Below, one piece after another: positions 21,971-31,159 of a stretch of 32,409 bases of DNA. Both the position numbers and the translations under genes were made by a program. The notes under the pieces are model-generated. The model made no database searches, was not told where the DNA came from, and saw only the letters and a list, made by a program, of their open reading frames with translations. The number at the start of each line of letters is the position of its first letter. The first letter of the stretch is position 1. The stretch comes from Streptomyces triticagri (GTDB taxonomy: Bacteria > Actinomycetota > Actinomycetes > Streptomycetales > Streptomycetaceae), in NCBI RefSeq assembly GCF_003429565.1, contig NZ_QUAK01000229.1, forward strand, positions 1 to 32,409, given 5' to 3'.

Positions 21971-22014
21971 CGGTGCCCGATGTTCCACGTGAAACATCGA
22001 GCACCACCCCGTAC
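21963..22014 (-). terminator. 52-bp palindromic terminator with parS-like centre
   Basis: Arms 21963-21988 and 21989-22014 pair at 23 of 26 positions. The three exceptions are all C/A on the + strand, which become G-U wobbles in minus-strand RNA, so the hairpin is fully paired in the transcript of the acyl-CoA ligase gene that ends at 22023. The centre TGTTCCACGTGAAACA (21981-21996) differs from the ParB site TGTTTCACGTGAAACA at one base. Confidence 0.7.
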
Positions 22015-22022
22015 CGGACCGC

Positions 22023-23681
<1,659 letters not shown>

Positions 23682-23740
23682 AGCGTCCTCCCGGTGGGCG
23701 CTAACGCCTCATCGCGTCAAGTGGGACGATTCTGCGCACA

Positions 23741-23770
23741 TACCAATCGGTATGTCACTACCTCTCGGTA
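23741..23770. promoter_or_regulatory. Twin TACC-N4-GGTA operator upstream of acyl-CoA ligase
   Basis: TACCAATCGGTA (23741-23752) and TACCTCTCGGTA (23759-23770) are two inverted repeats with the same TACC..CGGTA arms, 18 bp apart; the first extends to CATACC/GGTATG. They lie 60-90 bp before the ligase start, suited to a TetR-type regulator of fatty-acid genes. Confidence 0.5.
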
Positions 23771-23887
23771 GCTTTCTTGCCGGTCGGCGCCCGCTGCTTC
23801 GGCCCCACACGGCCGGCGGGGCGTGCCATCGGATGAACCGGACTACGGTGACCGGGTGGATGCCGGTCCTCCGGGTATGACCCGACG

Positions 23888-24442
23888 TCAGCGGACCGGG
23901 CTGAGCTCCGGGTCGTCGCGCAGCTTGGCGAGGGCGCGGCTGACGGCGCTCTTCACCGTGCCGATCGAGACACCGAGGACCTCGGCGGTCTGCGCCTCGC
24001 TGAGGTCCTCGTAGTACCGCAGGACGACCATGGCCCGCTGCCGGGCCGGCAGCTTCATGATCGCGCGCCACATCGCGTCCCGGAGCACCTGCTGCTCGGC
24101 CGGGTCGCCGACCGGCGCGGGATCCGGCTCGGGCAGCTCCTCGCAGGCGAACTCGTCCACCTTGCGCTTGCGCCACTGCGATGTGCGGGTGTTCAACAGC
24201 GCCCTGCGTACGTACCCGTCGAGCGCCCGATGGTCCTCGATCCGCTCCCACGCGACGTACGTCTTGGTCAGCGCCGTCTGCAGCAGGTCCTCGGCATCGG
24301 ACGGGTTCGCGGTGAGCGAGCGCGCGGTGCGCAGCAGCACGGGTTGGCGGGCCCGCATATAGGAGGCGAACGACGGATAGGACGGCGCGGGGGCGGTCCT
24401 CGCAGAGACCTTCGATGCGCTGGTGCAGACAGGCGTGGTCAT
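23888..24442 (-). CDS. SigE-family ECF RNA polymerase sigma factor
   Basis: A 184-residue sigma factor with region 2 (about 28-95: FASYMRARQPVLLRTARSLT, DAEDLLQTALTKTYVAW) and region 4 (about 125-175: LPARQRAMVVLRYYEDLSE, VLGVSIGTVKSAVSRAL). The DAEDLLQ and LPARQRAMVVLRYYEDLS phrases are typical of the SigE-70 group of actinobacterial ECF sigmas. No anti-sigma gene is adjacent. ATG at 24442 has no clear ribosome site; a TAGCGT -10-like hexamer lies 6 nt upstream (24449-24454 on the + strand as ACGCTA), so the message may be leaderless. Confidence 0.92.
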   Translation of the reverse strand: MTTPVCTSASKVSARTAPAPSYPSFASYMRARQPVLLRTARSLTANPSDAEDLLQTALTKTYVAWERIEDHRALDGYVRRALLNTRTSQWRKRKVDEFACEELPEPDPAPVGDPAEQQVLRDAMWRAIMKLPARQRAMVVLRYYEDLSEAQTAEVLGVSIGTVKSAVSRALAKLRDDPELSPVR

Positions 24443-24644
24443 GGCTCAACGCTAGAAGTCCCCCCTGTCCGAGCGGATCGGCCGCAGGTCCCGAAGCGGT
24501 GTCCGCCTCAGGTTGTACGAGGGGTGGTAGCCCCACCTCCTGAGGGTGGAGGAGGCTTTGCGCCCTCCTCGGGGTATTGCCGGATGCCCTCCCTGCAGGG
24601 GTGGTCCCGCACTGTACGACTTGCTACGACGGGGTCGTCGGGGA

Positions 24645-24694
24645 CGACCGCCTCGGGGGCCCGCGGAGCGGCGACGGGTCGCCCGAGGCGGTCG
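24645..24694 (-). terminator. Terminator hairpin after DUF1906 gene
   Basis: CGACCGCCTCGGG (24645-24657) pairs perfectly over 13 bp with CCCGAGGCGGTCG (24682-24694), with a GC-rich 24-nt loop. It lies 13 nt past the stop of the leftward DUF1906 gene. Confidence 0.65.
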
Positions 24695-24707
24695 GCGCCG
24701 GACGGGG

Positions 24708-25535
24708 TCAGACGACGACGCGGGCCACCGGTGCCTCCATCAGATTGCGGTCCACAGTGAGTGTGTGGCCGCCGTACGCCTCCTTCGAATTGCCCCGGTA
24801 CTGGTGGATGCGGCGGTGCGGGAACCAGGCGCCCTGGTCGAGCGCCGGCTCGCCGTACAGATTCGGCGGGGTGTTCCAGCGCGCGAACCACATCACCTCG
24901 GGCAGGTCGCCGACGCCGGCCCGCTGCGCCTGCTGCATGTGAGTCACGCCGGAGTCCGCACTGCTGTAGAAGCCGGGCAGGTAGCCCTGGCTGCGTACTT
25001 CACGGTTCCAGGCCCGTACGAAGGCCAGAGTCTTGTCGGCGCACGCCTTGTTCTTGATGTCATAGCCCTCCATGTCGAGGTAGAGCGGGCTCCGGGGCTG
25101 GATGCCGAGCTGCTGTGCCCGGCCGACCGCGTCCCGCCCCTCGGTCGCGCCACGGGTCGCCGGGTCGCCGGTGATCCGTACGTCCTGCTTGTTCTTGGCG
25201 TGGACGCACGGCGACTGCGAACCGACGTACAGCGGCAGCAGCCCCCAGCCCTGGCCGTCCACGGACCGCACCCAGGAGCGGTCGAGATTCGGCTGCTTCT
25301 GGCAGTGCCGGCCCCGGCCGCCGAAGTAGATGCCCACCGCGCCGTAGTCGGAGGAGCGCCAGGCCGACATCGTCGCGACGGACGGGGCGTCGCAGGTGTC
25401 GAACGCCCAGCCGCGGTACACCTCGGCGAGTGCCTGCTCCTGCCCCGGGTCGGCGGCCGCGGCCGGTGGTGCCGCGAGGGCGAGCGACAGCAGGGCGGCC
25501 ACCGGCAGCAGCACTCGCTTCAGGGCCGGTCTCAT
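24708..25535 (-). CDS. Secreted DUF1906 (glycoside hydrolase-like) protein
   Basis: A 275-residue protein (from ATG 25535) with a signal peptide (MRPALKRVLLPVAALLSLAL, cut near AAA) and one DUF1906 domain, a TIM-barrel fold related to glycoside hydrolase family 25. Seen are YRGWAFDTCDAPS at the barrel start, GIYFGGRGRHC, PLYLDMEGYD with the acidic pair expected at the active site, PGFYSSADSG and MWFARWNTPP. Paired cysteines fit extracellular life. Its substrate is unproven; peptidoglycan or another cell-wall glycan is usual speculation. ATG 25556 is an alternative that adds seven residues; neither start has a good ribosome site. Confidence 0.85.
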   Translation of the reverse strand: MRPALKRVLLPVAALLSLALAAPPAAAADPGQEQALAEVYRGWAFDTCDAPSVATMSAWRSSDYGAVGIYFGGRGRHCQKQPNLDRSWVRSVDGQGWGLLPLYVGSQSPCVHAKNKQDVRITGDPATRGATEGRDAVGRAQQLGIQPRSPLYLDMEGYDIKNKACADKTLAFVRAWNREVRSQGYLPGFYSSADSGVTHMQQAQRAGVGDLPEVMWFARWNTPPNLYGEPALDQGAWFPHRRIHQYRGNSKEAYGGHTLTVDRNLMEAPVARVVV

Positions 25536-25607
25536 GATCGGTTCATTGCGTGCCATGTCATGAGTGAACGGCCCGGGGGCCGCAAGAGGCCCCGAACACA
25601 CGCCGGT

Positions 25608-26774
25608 TCAGCCGTCCGAGCCCAGAATCAGCCCCGATGTGGGGACGCCCGTGCCCGCGGTGACCAGGACCCGGGACGCGCCGGGTATCTGATTCACGGC
25701 CGAACCCCGGATCTGGCGGACGCCCTCGGCTATGCCGTTCATCCCGTGCAGATACGCCTCGCCGAGCTGGCCGCCGTGGGTGTTGAGCGGCAGCGCCTCC
25801 TGGGCGACGAAGTCCGCCGCCTCACCGGGCTTGCAGAAGCCGAACTCCTCCAGCTGCATCAATACGAACGGAGTGAAGTGGTCGTAGAGGATGCCCACGT
25901 CCATCTCACCCGGGCCGAGACCGGACGTACGCCACAACTGCCGGGCCACGACGCCCATTTCGGGCAGGCCGGTGAGATCGTCCCGGTAGAAGCTCGTCAT
26001 CTGCTCCTGCCCGCGGCCCGCGCCCTGGGCCGCCGCCGTGATCACCGCCGGCGAACGGCGCAGATCACGCGCCCGCTGCATGCTGGTGACGACGACGGCC
26101 TGGCCGCCGTCGGTCTCCTGACAGCAGTCGAGCAGGCGCAACGGCTCCGCGATCCAGCGCGATTCGGCGTGGTCCTGGAGCGTGATCGGCTTGCCGTGGA
26201 AATACGCCGCCGGGTTCGTCGCGGCGTACTTGCGGTCGACCACCGCGACCCGGCCGAAGGCCTCGGAGGTCAGGCCATGGGTGTGCAGATAGCGCTGGGC
26301 GGACATCGCGACCCAGGAGGCGGGGGTGAGCAGACCGAACGGCAGGGACCAGCCGAGTGCGGCGCCCTCGGCGGACGGCTCGCGGTGCTGCACTCCGGCG
26401 CCGAATCTGCGCCCCGATCGCTCGTTGAACGCCCGGTAGCAGACGACGACTTCGGCGACGCCGCTCGCCACCGCGAGTGCGGCCTGCTGGACGGTCGCGC
26501 AGGCGGCCCCGCCGCCGTAGTGGATCCGGGAGAAGAACGAGAGCTCGCCCATGCCGGACGCCTGGGCCACGGTGATCTCCGGGCTGGTGTCCATCGTGAA
26601 GGTCACCAGGCCGTCCACATCGGCCGGGGTGAGCCCCGCGTCGTCGAGGGCGGCTCGTACGGCCTCGACGGCCAGGGTCAGTTCGCTGCGACCGGAGTCC
26701 TTGGAGAACTCGGTGGCGCCGATGCCCACGATCGCCGCCTGCCCGCCCAGGCGGTCCGCCCTGCTGACACTCAT
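25608..26774 (-). CDS. Thiolase-fold lipid-transfer protein (Ltp2/SCP-x-like aldolase)
   Basis: A 388-residue protein of the nonspecific lipid-transfer/SCP-x thiolase group (IVGIGATEFSKDSGRSELTL at the start; GGGAACATVQQA with C92; THGGQLGEAYLHGMNG). In mycobacteria the homologue Ltp2 cleaves the 17-hydroxy cholesterol side-chain CoA ester by retro-aldol reaction, using two tyrosines; Y297 (ILYDHF) and Y341 (GEAYLHG) lie where these would be expected, from memory of the family. It works with the DUF35 part of the MaoC-DUF35 protein, encoded in this operon. Its start overlaps the stop of the MaoC gene by 4 nt. It is the last gene of the operon. Confidence 0.88.
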   Translation of the reverse strand: MSVSRADRLGGQAAIVGIGATEFSKDSGRSELTLAVEAVRAALDDAGLTPADVDGLVTFTMDTSPEITVAQASGMGELSFFSRIHYGGGAACATVQQAALAVASGVAEVVVCYRAFNERSGRRFGAGVQHREPSAEGAALGWSLPFGLLTPASWVAMSAQRYLHTHGLTSEAFGRVAVVDRKYAATNPAAYFHGKPITLQDHAESRWIAEPLRLLDCCQETDGGQAVVVTSMQRARDLRRSPAVITAAAQGAGRGQEQMTSFYRDDLTGLPEMGVVARQLWRTSGLGPGEMDVGILYDHFTPFVLMQLEEFGFCKPGEAADFVAQEALPLNTHGGQLGEAYLHGMNGIAEGVRQIRGSAVNQIPGASRVLVTAGTGVPTSGLILGSDG

Positions 26775-27247
26775 GCCGCACCTCCTTCCGTCGGATCATC
26801 TGCTGTCGTCGCCCGCGGACCGGTGGCCTGGTGCCAGGGCGGCGTCGGCTTGCGGGTGAGCGTCACGGAGCCGGTTACGTGCTTGCCCAGGTCGTTGGCG
26901 CCGACCACCTGTACGTGCACGGTGTCGCCCTCGACGGCGGTCACCCGTCCGGTCAACTCCATCGTGTCGCCCGGGTAGTTGGGCACGCCCAGGCGTATCG
27001 ACACCTTGCGCAGGGTCGCTCCCGGGAACTGGTCGGTGAGGTACCGGCCGACCAGGCCGTTCGTCGTCAGGATGTTCATGAAGATGTCCGGGGAGCCCTT
27101 CTCGCGGGCCAGCTCGGCATCGTGGTGGACGTCCTGGTAGTCGCGGGAGGCGATCGCCCCGGCCACGATCAGGGTGCGGGTGATGGGGATCCTGAGCGGC
27201 TCGAGCTCCGCGCCCGGCTCCGCGAACCTGTCCGTCCCCGTGCTCAT
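26771..27247 (-). CDS. MaoC-like enoyl-CoA hydratase, small subunit (ChsH1-like)
   Basis: A 158-residue single hotdog domain with the hydratase-2 dyad Asp36 and His41 (SRDYQDVHHD), followed by DIFMNILTTNGLVGRYLTD and a C-terminal beta region. In the cholesterol igr operon ChsH1 of this size supplies the catalytic dyad to a heterodimer with the MaoC-DUF35 protein. ATG at 27247 has GGAGG 7 nt upstream; an ATG in the same frame further out lies inside the FadE gene and is rejected. The gap to the FadE stop is 16 nt. Confidence 0.88.
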   Translation of the reverse strand: MSTGTDRFAEPGAELEPLRIPITRTLIVAGAIASRDYQDVHHDAELAREKGSPDIFMNILTTNGLVGRYLTDQFPGATLRKVSIRLGVPNYPGDTMELTGRVTAVEGDTVHVQVVGANDLGKHVTGSVTLTRKPTPPWHQATGPRATTADDPTEGGAA

Positions 27248-27263
27248 ACGGCCTCCTCCGCCC

Positions 27264-28472
27264 TCATACGGTCTCCTCCGTCGCGATGGTGTCGCCCAGT
27301 TCGGCCAGGATCTCTGCACCGGGGCCGAGATAGGCATCCAGCTGACGGCCCCACAGGAAGTGGCGGTGCACCGGATGTTCCACATCGGCGCCCGTCCCGC
27401 CGTGCAGGTGCTGGCCGGTGTGTACGACGCGCTTGCCCGCCTCGGACGCCCACCAGGCGGCGGTGAGTGCGGCCCGCTGGTGGGGAAGGTGCTGGTCGCG
27501 GCGCCAGGATCCCTCGTAGGCGGTGACCCTTATCGCCTCGGTGTCCATATGGGCGTCGGCCGCGCGGAGCAGTACGGCCTGCTTGGCGGCGAGCGGCCTG
27601 CCGAACTGCTCCCGGACGGAGGTGTACTCCACGGCCCGGGCGAGCGAGCCGGCGCACACCCCGGCCTGGAGCCCTGCGAACGCCACCCGGGCGGACGCCA
27701 GCACATCGCGGTAGACCGCCATGTCCCGGTAGCCGGCCACATCGCGGGTGTCCGCGCCGGAGCGTCCGTCGTGTCCGTCGCGTCCGTCGTGTCCCGGCGG
27801 TAGGTCGGCCGGCCGCTCGAACCGGCCCGGGGCGCCGAGCAGTTCGCCCGGTGTCCGGTCGAGCGTGAGGCGCCCCGCCGACCAGGGCGCCGTCAGCTCC
27901 ACGGCTTCCACCGCCGGCGCTTCCACATCATCCGCTTCCGGCGGCCCGTCCCCGTCCGTCCGTCCGGTCCCGACCAGGAAGCAGCCGACCGACACCGTGC
28001 CGTCCGGAAGCGTCACCCGGGCCGGCACCAGGACCCGGGTCGCGTCCCGCAGCCAGGGCACCGCCGTCAGCACCCCGGTCAGTCGCCACCCCGCACCGTC
28101 GGCCTCCGCCACCACCGACCGCAGCGGGAACGCGCCCGTCATCACCTCGGCACCGCTCGCCAGCAGAGGCAGCAGCCGCTCGCGCTGCTCCGCCGTCCCA
28201 TGCTCGGAGACCGTATGCACTCCATACAGACAGGTGACCGCGAACGGCACCTGAGCCGTGCCGCGCCCTTGCTCCTCCAGGAGCAGGACGAGACCGAGCA
28301 GGCCGATCTCCTCGACCGCGCCCGGGAGACCCGCCGCGCACAGGGCCGACCACAGCTCCCGGTCCGTACTCCTGCCGGCCTTCGCCAGGCGTTCAGGAGT
28401 CGACAGGTCCCGGAAGATCCCCGCGGCCAGGTCGCGCGCGGCCGCCTGCTCCTCGGTGGGAGTGAAGTCCAT
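27264..28472 (-). CDS. Acyl-CoA dehydrogenase, non-catalytic subunit type (FadE28/ChsE1-like)
   Basis: A 402-residue acyl-CoA dehydrogenase fold. The helix that carries the catalytic Glu in isovaleryl/long-chain type enzymes reads VLASARVAFAG, with Ala261 in place of Glu, and no Glu stands at the other known site near the C-terminus (YLGPGAEIL). This suits the ChsE1-ChsE2 type, an alpha2beta2 enzyme in which one subunit lacks the base. Residues 227-244 form a His/Asp/Gly-rich insert (GHDGRDGHDGRSGADTRD) encoded by 9-bp repeats (27764-27790). Start and preceding stop overlap (ATGA at 28472). Confidence 0.85.
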   Translation of the reverse strand: MDFTPTEEQAAARDLAAGIFRDLSTPERLAKAGRSTDRELWSALCAAGLPGAVEEIGLLGLVLLLEEQGRGTAQVPFAVTCLYGVHTVSEHGTAEQRERLLPLLASGAEVMTGAFPLRSVVAEADGAGWRLTGVLTAVPWLRDATRVLVPARVTLPDGTVSVGCFLVGTGRTDGDGPPEADDVEAPAVEAVELTAPWSAGRLTLDRTPGELLGAPGRFERPADLPPGHDGRDGHDGRSGADTRDVAGYRDMAVYRDVLASARVAFAGLQAGVCAGSLARAVEYTSVREQFGRPLAAKQAVLLRAADAHMDTEAIRVTAYEGSWRRDQHLPHQRAALTAAWWASEAGKRVVHTGQHLHGGTGADVEHPVHRHFLWGRQLDAYLGPGAEILAELGDTIATEETV

Positions 28473-29416
28473 CAGCCCTCACCCCCGGCGACGTCGGCCA
28501 TCCGGAACACCGGCAGCCGCAAGTCATCCTCCATCTGCTGGAATTCCAGCCGCACCGGGGCGCCGATCCGGACCTGGTCGGGTAGGACGCCCACCACATT
28601 GCTCACCAGGCGGACGCCTTCGGCCAGCTCTATCAGGCCCACCGCATACGGAGGATCGAAGGCGGGGAAGGGCGGGTGGTGCATCACCACGTACGAGAAG
28701 ACCGTGCCGCCGCCGCTCGCCCGGACCGTGTCCCAGGTGGCCGCCCCGCAGACGTTGCAACCGGGCAGCCAGGGCAGACGCAGGGTGGCGCACTGGGTGC
28801 AGCGCTGGATGAGCAGCTCGTCCTTCCGCACTCCGTCCCAGAATCCGGCATTGTCGCGGTTGATCACCGGCCGTGGTCTCCTCGCCGCGGGCCCGGCCGT
28901 CTCCTGCGCGTCCGTACCGGTACGTCGAGGACTCGAACTGCGCTGTGCAGGGGCGTACTTGAGGATGCGGAAGCGGTGCGTCCCGGCCGGCTCGCCATTT
29001 GCCCGCACATCCATCCGGGTGGTCACGAAGTGGCCCGTGCCCAGCTTGGTGGTCTTCAGCGGTGACACCGATTCGATGACCGCGTCGAAGGTGATCTCGT
29101 CCCCGAGCCGCAGGGGGCGGAGATACTCCTGCTCGCAGTCGGTGGCGACGACCGAGGTGTAACCCGCGCCGTCGAGCAGGGCGAACAGCTCGTCGTGCGC
29201 CGCCGAGCGGCCGGAGTGCCCGGACAGCCCGCCCATCGTCCAGGCCTGCAGCATGGTGGCGGGGGCGACGGCATCCGGCCCTCGGTACTCAGGGGCGGTG
29301 TCGCCCATCGCCTCGCACCAGTGGCGGATCATCGGCTCGTTCACCACGTCCTTGCCGTGGCCGGACTCTGCGGCTGATCTGCCTTCGTACGCCCGCAGTC
29401 GGTCGTAGAACTCCAT
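28472..29416 (-). CDS. MaoC-DUF35 fusion protein (ChsH2-like)
   Basis: A 314-residue fusion. Residues 1-155 are a MaoC-like hotdog in which the dyad position reads GDTAPEY, so His is replaced by Tyr44 and the domain is probably non-catalytic. A linker rich in Arg/Ser/Pro follows (156-185). Residues 186-314 are DUF35: a rubredoxin-like zinc ribbon (C206, C209, C220, C223) and an OB fold (GGGTVFSYVVMHH...). In the cholesterol pathway ChsH2 pairs with ChsH1 for hydration, and its DUF35 part binds Ltp2. All three partners are encoded here. It lies 3 nt after the preceding FadE gene. Confidence 0.9.
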   Translation of the reverse strand: MEFYDRLRAYEGRSAAESGHGKDVVNEPMIRHWCEAMGDTAPEYRGPDAVAPATMLQAWTMGGLSGHSGRSAAHDELFALLDGAGYTSVVATDCEQEYLRPLRLGDEITFDAVIESVSPLKTTKLGTGHFVTTRMDVRANGEPAGTHRFRILKYAPAQRSSSPRRTGTDAQETAGPAARRPRPVINRDNAGFWDGVRKDELLIQRCTQCATLRLPWLPGCNVCGAATWDTVRASGGGTVFSYVVMHHPPFPAFDPPYAVGLIELAEGVRLVSNVVGVLPDQVRIGAPVRLEFQQMEDDLRLPVFRMADVAGGEG

Positions 29417-29419
29417 CCC

Positions 29420-30613
29420 TCACGCACCTCCCCTCTTCGGCCTGCGCATGCCGAGCCGCATCGTCGCGACGATCTCCCGCTGCACTTCGCTCACCCCGCC
29501 CCCGAATGTGTTGATCTGCGCCGCGCGGTTCATCCGCTCCAGCTCGCCGTCCTCGAAGACTCCCGGAGATCCGGAGCGGACGAGGCCGGCCTCGCCCACA
29601 ATTTCCTGACACATTCGATACACCTCGACGGCCGATTCGGTTCCCACGAATTTCACGCCCGCGGCGTCCCCGGGCGCGAGCGTGCCGGCCCCGACATCCC
29701 CCACCAGACGCCAGTTGAGCAGGCGCGTCGCCGCGAGCCTCGCGTGCACCTCGGCCAGCCTCGAACGCACCCAGGGAGCGTCAACGGGCCGCCGGCCGGT
29801 CACCGGATCCGGTGAGCGGGCGAACCTGAGCGCGCTCGCGTAGAAGTCCTCGGCCTGCATACCGATGGCGGCCAGCGCGACGCGCTCGTGGTTCAGCTGA
29901 TTGGTGATCAGATCCCAGCCGGCGTTCTCCTGGCCGACGAGGTTGGTCGCGGGTACCCGGATGCCGTCGTAGTACGTGGCCGTGGTGGTGAGGCCGCCCA
30001 CGGTCTCGATCGGCGTCCAGGAGAACCCGGGGGCATCCGTCGGCACCAGGATGATCGAGATCCCGCGGTGCTTCGGCGCCTCGGGGTCGGTGCGACAGGC
30101 CAGCCAGATCCAGTCCGCCTGCTGGGCGTTCGAGGTGAAGATCTTCTGGCCGTCGATCACCCAGGAACCGGCCGTTCCGCTGTCGGCCCCCGGATCCTCC
30201 GCCCGCCGCGCCCTCGTCCGCAGGGCCGCCAGATCCGTCCCGGCCGACGGCTCGCTGTACCCGATGGCGAAGACGATCTCGCCGCTCAGGATCCGCGGCA
30301 GGAAGTAGTCCTTCTGCTCCTGGCTGCCGTACTTCATCAGGGTGGGGCCGACGGTGTTCAGGGTGACCATCGAGACGGGCGCGCCCGCCCGGTAGGCCTC
30401 GTCGAAGAAGACGAACTGCTCGTCGGGGCCGCGCCCTTGACCCCCGTACTCGACGGGCCAGCCGAGGCCGAGCCGGCCGTCGCTCCCCATGCGCCGCAGC
30501 AGCGCCCGCTGTTCGGCCGGGTCGTCCACGCGCTCGCGCGGCAGCAGCGCACGGAAGTACGCCCGCAGTTCGGCACGGAGTCGGTCCTGGCGCGGGGTAG
30601 GGGCGAGGTGCAC
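29420..30613 (-). CDS. Acyl-CoA dehydrogenase, catalytic subunit type (FadE29/ChsE2-like)
   Basis: A 397-residue acyl-CoA dehydrogenase with the flavin/substrate motif FAIGYSEPSAGTDLAALRT (115-133), WVIDGQKIFTSNA (151-163) and a Glu in NHERVAL (E243), where isovaleryl-CoA-type enzymes keep their catalytic base. C-terminal QINTFGGGVSEVQREIVA is the usual adenosine-binding end. With the base-less FadE encoded two genes on, it probably forms the heterotetramer known from cholesterol side-chain degradation. The start is GTG at 30613 with GGGAGG about 8 nt upstream. It is the first gene of the operon; a 17-bp palindrome at 30650-30666 sits in the promoter region. Confidence 0.9.
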   Translation of the reverse strand: MHLAPTPRQDRLRAELRAYFRALLPRERVDDPAEQRALLRRMGSDGRLGLGWPVEYGGQGRGPDEQFVFFDEAYRAGAPVSMVTLNTVGPTLMKYGSQEQKDYFLPRILSGEIVFAIGYSEPSAGTDLAALRTRARRAEDPGADSGTAGSWVIDGQKIFTSNAQQADWIWLACRTDPEAPKHRGISIILVPTDAPGFSWTPIETVGGLTTTATYYDGIRVPATNLVGQENAGWDLITNQLNHERVALAAIGMQAEDFYASALRFARSPDPVTGRRPVDAPWVRSRLAEVHARLAATRLLNWRLVGDVGAGTLAPGDAAGVKFVGTESAVEVYRMCQEIVGEAGLVRSGSPGVFEDGELERMNRAAQINTFGGGVSEVQREIVATMRLGMRRPKRGGA

Positions 30614-30649
30614 GGCACGGGCCTCCCGGACCTCGGACTCGACAGGGTT

Positions 30650-30666
30650 TCTGACTGTCCGTCAGA
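30650..30666. promoter_or_regulatory. TetR-type palindrome before the igr-like operon
   Basis: TCTGAC (30650-30655) and GTCAGA (30661-30666) are perfect 6-bp arms around TGTCC, 37 bp before the GTG of the first operon gene. TGAC..GTCA palindromes of this size are common operators of TetR-family regulators of acyl-CoA catabolism. No regulator gene is adjacent in the window. Confidence 0.6.
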
Positions 30667-30847
30667 TACGGATCGATGTCAAGGTCACCGACGCCGCGGG
30701 GAACCCGCCCCGCTCATGCCTGGCAGCTGAGCCGGGCTCCTCCCGAACGCGCAGGCGCCTGCGCGGCAGCACCCTCCGTGCCGCCGCGCAGACGCCTCAC
30801 ACACCCCTCGGAGCCATCCCCCCGGAAGGCCCCGGGAGCGGCTCAGC

Positions 30848-31159
30848 TCACCAGAGTTCGGTGAAGTTGATCGCCACGTCGTGGCTCGACTGGTCGACGA
30901 TCGTGAAGGCCGAGTCGTTCACCTGCGCGTTGTTGTTGCTGTTCGATGCGCCGGTGCCGGTGGCGACCTGCTGGTTGGTCGCGGAGTTTCCGCTGTTGTC
31001 GTCGCCGACGCCGCTGCCGGTGATCGTCGCGACGCTCGTGTTCGACCGGTCGTCCGCGAATCCGCCGTTGTCCGCCTGGGCGACGCCGCTGAACAGCGCG
31101 GCCGCAAGGGGCAGGGCGGCAGCGGCGGCGAGGACGCGGGCGGTACGGGTGCTTGCCAT
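30848..31159 (-). CDS. Small secreted Asn/Ser/Gly-rich protein
   Basis: A 103-residue protein with a signal peptide (1-30, cut near AQA) and a mature part of about 73 residues that is acidic, Cys-free and rich in Asn, Ser, Gly, Thr and Asp (GSGVGDDNSGNSATNQQVAT, then GASNSNNNAQVND), ending in DVAINFTELW. ATG at 31159 has GGAGGAA 6 nt upstream. I do not recognise a family; it is neither a chaplin nor a rodlin by its motifs. The composition suggests a flexible or self-assembling surface protein, which is inference. It is divergent from the prim-pol gene. Confidence 0.75.
   Translation of the reverse strand: MASTRTARVLAAAAALPLAAALFSGVAQADNGGFADDRSNTSVATITGSGVGDDNSGNSATNQQVATGTGASNSNNNAQVNDSAFTIVDQSSHDVAINFTELW

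Noticed and set aside
21981..21996. Box for a Myc-like or simple CACGTG regulator
   Set aside because: The symmetry extends over 26 bp per arm and the flanks match parS, so a hexamer explanation is too small.
16899..22007. A 1702-codon open frame antisense to the giant PAS gene
   Set aside because: It mirrors the GC-rich codons of the + strand gene, has Arg/Pro/Gly/His-rich composition without domains, and its start lies inside the terminator palindrome. The + strand frame has clear PAS and receiver domains.
24546..26978. An 810-codon frame on the + strand over the DUF1906 and Ltp2 genes
   Set aside because: It is a shadow of two well-supported minus-strand genes; no domain is visible.
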